64,000 nucleotides of DNA from CAWCGU01 sp963795195 (GTDB taxonomy: Bacteria > Actinomycetota > Thermoleophilia > Solirubrobacterales > 70-9). Position numbers and translations under genes: made by a program. Under the pieces are notes generated by a model. That model made no database searches. It was not told the origin of the DNA and was given only the letters and a program-made list of their open reading frames with translations. The DNA is taken from the NCBI GenBank assembly GCA_963795195.1, contig CAWCGU010000003.1, positions 1 to 64,000 of the forward strand, in the 5' to 3' direction. The first letter of the stretch is position 1. The number at the start of each line of letters is the position of its first letter. Positions 61,677-64,000 of the stretch are shown piece after piece.

Positions 61677-64000
61677 CTGATCATCCTGGCCGCTGGGGTT
61701 GCAGCCGCGACGACAGCGGCTTGACCGTAGGCGATGCCGCCGTCATTCGGTGGCAGGCGCTCGGGGATGAGCACGTTGAGGCCGTTTTCGCGCAGGCGGG
61801 AGGCGGTGCGTTCGAGCAGGAGGCGGTTTTGGAAGACCCCGCCGGAGAGGGCTGTGGTCGTGAGGCCGTGCTCGGCCGCGGTTTCGGTCAGGGCGGTGGC
61901 GGTGGCTCGTGCCAGACCGTTGTGGAACCGGCTGCCGAGCGTCGCTGGGGCAACGCCGGCGTCTACAGCAGCAACTAGGGCGAGGATCGCCGGGCGTGCG
62001 TCAAGGATTCGCGTGGATTCGGGGGGTCTGTGGCCTTCCGTCCCGTATAGGGACGCTTCTTCCCCGACCCCCCCGAGCAGCGGGATTTCGAGGATCCCAG
62101 GCTCCGATGGATCCGAAACGCCTTCGAGCTCCACGGCCGCCTGCCCTTCGGTGCTGACGTTCGCACGGATGCCGCAAATCGCAGCCACGGCATCGAAGAG
62201 TCTCCCGATGCTCGTCGTCAAAGGCGAGTTGAGCCCGGTCGCCACGAGCTGACAAACCGCCTCCCATTGTTCGCCGTCCACTTCGCTGCGCAGCGCATCG
62301 GGAATGGCCGGCACCTGCTCGCCAGTCGCCGCCACCAGCCATGAACAGGCCATGCGCCAGGGCTCACGCACCGCCGCCGCGCCCCCCGCAAGCCGCACGG
62401 GGAAGAGCAACCCCGCCCGCTCGTAGCCCTTCAAATCTCCGACCAGGATCTCGCCGCCCCAGACGGTTTCGTCGGGGCCGTAGCCGGTGCCGTCGTAGAT
62501 CGCGCCGACGGCTCTGCCCGTCTCTCCGTGCTCCGCCAGGCAGGCGGCCAGGTGGGCGTGGTGGTGCTGGACGCCGATTCGCTCGACGCCCTCGAGATCA
62601 AGTGCGTACTTGGTCGAGAGGTATTCAGGGTGCAGGTCGTGGGCGACCCGGGCCGGCTCGACCGCGAACATTCGCTTGAAGTGCTCGATGCCGCTCCGGA
62701 ACGAGCTCAGGGTTTCGTAGTTCTCGAGGTCGCCGATGTGGTGGGAGACCCAGGCACGCTTCCCCTTGGCTACGCAGAAGGTGCTCTTCTGCTCGGCGCC
62801 GGTGGCGAGCACGGGCGGGTCGGCGGCCAGCGGGAGCTCGAGGCTGCGGGGCGCGTAGCCTCGCGAGCGCCTGATCAGCAGCGGTTTGCGGCGCAGTTTC
62901 GGATCGAGGGATCGGAGCACCGAATCATCCGTGCGCATGTGGATCGGGCGGTCGTGCAGCAGGAAGAGGTCTGCGATCGGTCGCAGCCGCTCGAGCGCGT
63001 CGCCGTCCTCGTAAGCGATCGGCTCGTCGGAGACGTTGCCGGACGTCATCACCAGCGGGACACCGACATCGGCGAGCAGCAGATGGTGGAGTGGCGAGTA
63101 GGGAAGCATCACCCCGAGGTCAGGGGAACGCGGCGCCACAGCCCCCGCCACCCCGCCGAACGTCCCGGAGTACACCGTACGTGACGGAGTCCGGGACGTT
63201 CGATGGGCGCGGGCGATGACTATCGGGCGTTCGCGGCCCTGGAGCAGGGCTTCTTCCTGCGCGGTGAGGGCGACGAGCTGATTGGCGGCGTCGAGAGAGG
63301 GGACCATCAGCGCGAAGGCCTTGTCCTCTCGGTGCTTTCTTGCGCGAAGCGTCGCGACCGTGTTCTCGGCGTCGGCGCGGCAGGCCAGGTGAAAACCGCC
63401 GAGGCCCTTGATCGCGACGATCGCTTCATCCCTGAGCGCTGACGCGGCCGCCGCGATCGGATCGGCATGCGGTTCGTGCGGCAGCACCTTTCCCTCGCGA
63501 TCCGCCAGCCGGACCAGCGGCCCGCAGTCGGGGCAGGCGTTCGGCTGGGCGTGGAAGCGCCGGTCGCGCGGGTCCTCGTACTCCACCCGGCAGGCGGCGC
63601 ACATCTCGAAGCCGGCCATCGTGGTTGCGGCACGGTCGTAGGGGACCCCGGTCACGATCGTGAAACGCGGCCCGCAGTTGGTGCAGTTCGTGAACGGGTA
63701 GCGGTGGCGGCGGTCGCTGGGATCGAGGAGTTCGGCCAGGCAGTCGGCGCAGGTCGCCATGTCGGGTGAGATCGCGGCGTCGGGGGTGCCCGAGCGGGTC
63801 GAGGTGACGATCTTGAACTCGGTTTCGCCCTGCGGCCCGGCTTCGCTGACCGACAGCGATTCGATCTCGGCCAGCGGGGGTGCTTCGGACCGCAAACGCG
63901 CAGCAAGGGCGGTGATGGCTTCGCTGGGGCCTTCCACCTCTGCGAGCACTCCATGCTCATCGTTGAGCACCCAGCCCGCGAGGCCCAATTCCTCTGCGAG
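61673..64000 (-). CDS. hypF: Carbamoyltransferase HypF (5' end outside the window)
   Basis: The gene runs to the window edge; the first residues of the protein are missing. The visible part has the acylphosphatase tail (LGLAGWVLNDEHGVLAEVEG), two HypF zinc fingers with paired Cys (CADCLAEL with CTNCGPRF, and CAACRVEY with CPDCGP), a YrdC-like segment (RARKHREDKAFALMVPSLDA), and the Kae1/carbamoyl-transferase part with IYDGTGYGPDETVWGGEILV and ALSGGVFQNRLLLE. HypF makes the cyanide ligands of [NiFe]-hydrogenase from carbamoyl phosphate with HypE. An insertion of about 18 residues after IVIARA comes from a palindromic repeat. Confidence 0.92.
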   Translation of the reverse strand, partial: LAEELGLAGWVLNDEHGVLAEVEGPSEAITALAARLRSEAPPLAEIESLSVSEAGPQGETEFKIVTSTRSGTPDAAISPDMATCADCLAELLDPSDRRHRYPFTNCTNCGPRFTIVTGVPYDRAATTMAGFEMCAACRVEYEDPRDRRFHAQPNACPDCGPLVRLADREGKVLPHEPHADPIAAAASALRDEAIVAIKGLGGFHLACRADAENTVATLRARKHREDKAFALMVPSLDAANQLVALTAQEEALLQGRERPIVIARAHRTSRTPSRTVYSGTFGGVAGAVAPRSPDLGVMLPYSPLHHLLLADVGVPLVMTSGNVSDEPIAYEDGDALERLRPIADLFLLHDRPIHMRTDDSVLRSLDPKLRRKPLLIRRSRGYAPRSLELPLAADPPVLATGAEQKSTFCVAKGKRAWVSHHIGDLENYETLSSFRSGIEHFKRMFAVEPARVAHDLHPEYLSTKYALDLEGVERIGVQHHHAHLAACLAEHGETGRAVGAIYDGTGYGPDETVWGGEILVGDLKGYERAGLLFPVRLAGGAAAVREPWRMACSWLVAATGEQVPAIPDALRSEVDGEQWEAVCQLVATGLNSPLTTSIGRLFDAVAAICGIRANVSTEGQAAVELEGVSDPSEPGILEIPLLGGVGEEASLYGTEGHRPPESTRILDARPAILALVAAVDAGVAPATLGSRFHNGLARATATALTETAAEHGLTTTALSGGVFQNRLLLERTASRLRENGLNVLIPERLPPNDGGIAYGQAAVVAAATPAARMIR
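63157..63202. repeat. Palindromic repeat family, complete copy E inside hypF
   Basis: CGAACGTCCCGG (63157-63168) and its exact inverse CCGGGACGTTCG (63191-63202) flank GAGTACACCGTACGTGACGG-type sequence. The element is translated in frame on the minus strand as HRTSRTPSRTVYSGTFGG, between a conserved strand and VAPRSPDLGVMLPYSP of HypF. Confidence 0.75.

Overview
The window is a high-GC chromosomal segment from an actinobacterium, most likely of the class Thermoleophilia (Solirubrobacterales-like). Reasons for this placement are the codon use, many GTG/TTG starts, giant secreted proteins built of Cys-containing Ig-like repeats with a D-T-T-P-P signature, an Ser/Thr kinase and PP2C phosphatase pair, and small conserved actinobacterial families (DUF2277, VOC proteins, small zinc ribbons). 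No rRNA, tRNA, CRISPR array, integrase or transposase was recognised. The taxonomic placement is an inference from gene style.

Layout. Bases 2-9100 hold a giant surface protein with an embedded SGNH hydrolase. Bases 9.2-17.6 kb form an accessory island: small zinc-ribbon and DUF2283 genes, a Phd/VapC toxin-antitoxin pair, a VapC remnant, and a minus-strand series of sigma-70-family factor, HTH protein, small protein, ImmA/IrrE peptidase, zinc-ribbon protein and ARPP-1-domain protein, divergent from a HIRAN-domain protein with a Pro-rich peptide. Bases 18-27.6 kb encode mostly secreted proteins (VWD/HExxH protein, HExxH protein, GH-A glycosidase) plus ATP-grasp, VOC and RmuC proteins. Bases 27.7-32.2 kb hold an extended-SDR reductase, a PP2C phosphatase, DUF2277, and a membrane Ser/Thr kinase with its upstream lipoprotein. 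Bases 32.1-39.5 kb hold a beta-helix protein, lipoproteins, GNAT, acetolactate decarboxylase, methyltransferase and VOC genes. Bases 39.5-44.1 kb are a same-strand group of desaturase, DEAD-box helicase, TypA/BipA and small wHTH protein, a set that suggests cold or membrane-stress adaptation. Bases 44.2-53 kb carry an M19-like secreted protein, a broken RecQ, alpha/beta hydrolases, a class III cyclase and a CalB-like lipase. Bases 53-64 kb carry zwf, an enoyl-CoA hydratase, a nickel transporter with a Fur-family regulator and a Nur-type box, a GNAT-AAA+ fusion, an MFS exporter and the 5'-truncated hypF.

Two features cut across the window. First, several genes (ARPP-1, sigma factor, HTH, ImmA/IrrE, beta-helix protein, RecQ, VWD protein) are broken only by frame changes; the alternative frames read through the conserved protein without stops. 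That pattern fits clustered indel errors in the assembly better than gradual decay. Second, a palindromic repeat family (half-site close to CGCCGAACGTCCCGGAATACAC) occurs between genes and also, in frame, inside hypF.

Functionally, the nickel transporter, its Nur-like regulator and HypF point to [NiFe]-hydrogenase maturation or nickel homeostasis. The sigma/HTH/ImmA/ARPP-1/HIRAN island is the best candidate for an uncharacterised stress- or damage-response system, although that role is inference from domains and order only.
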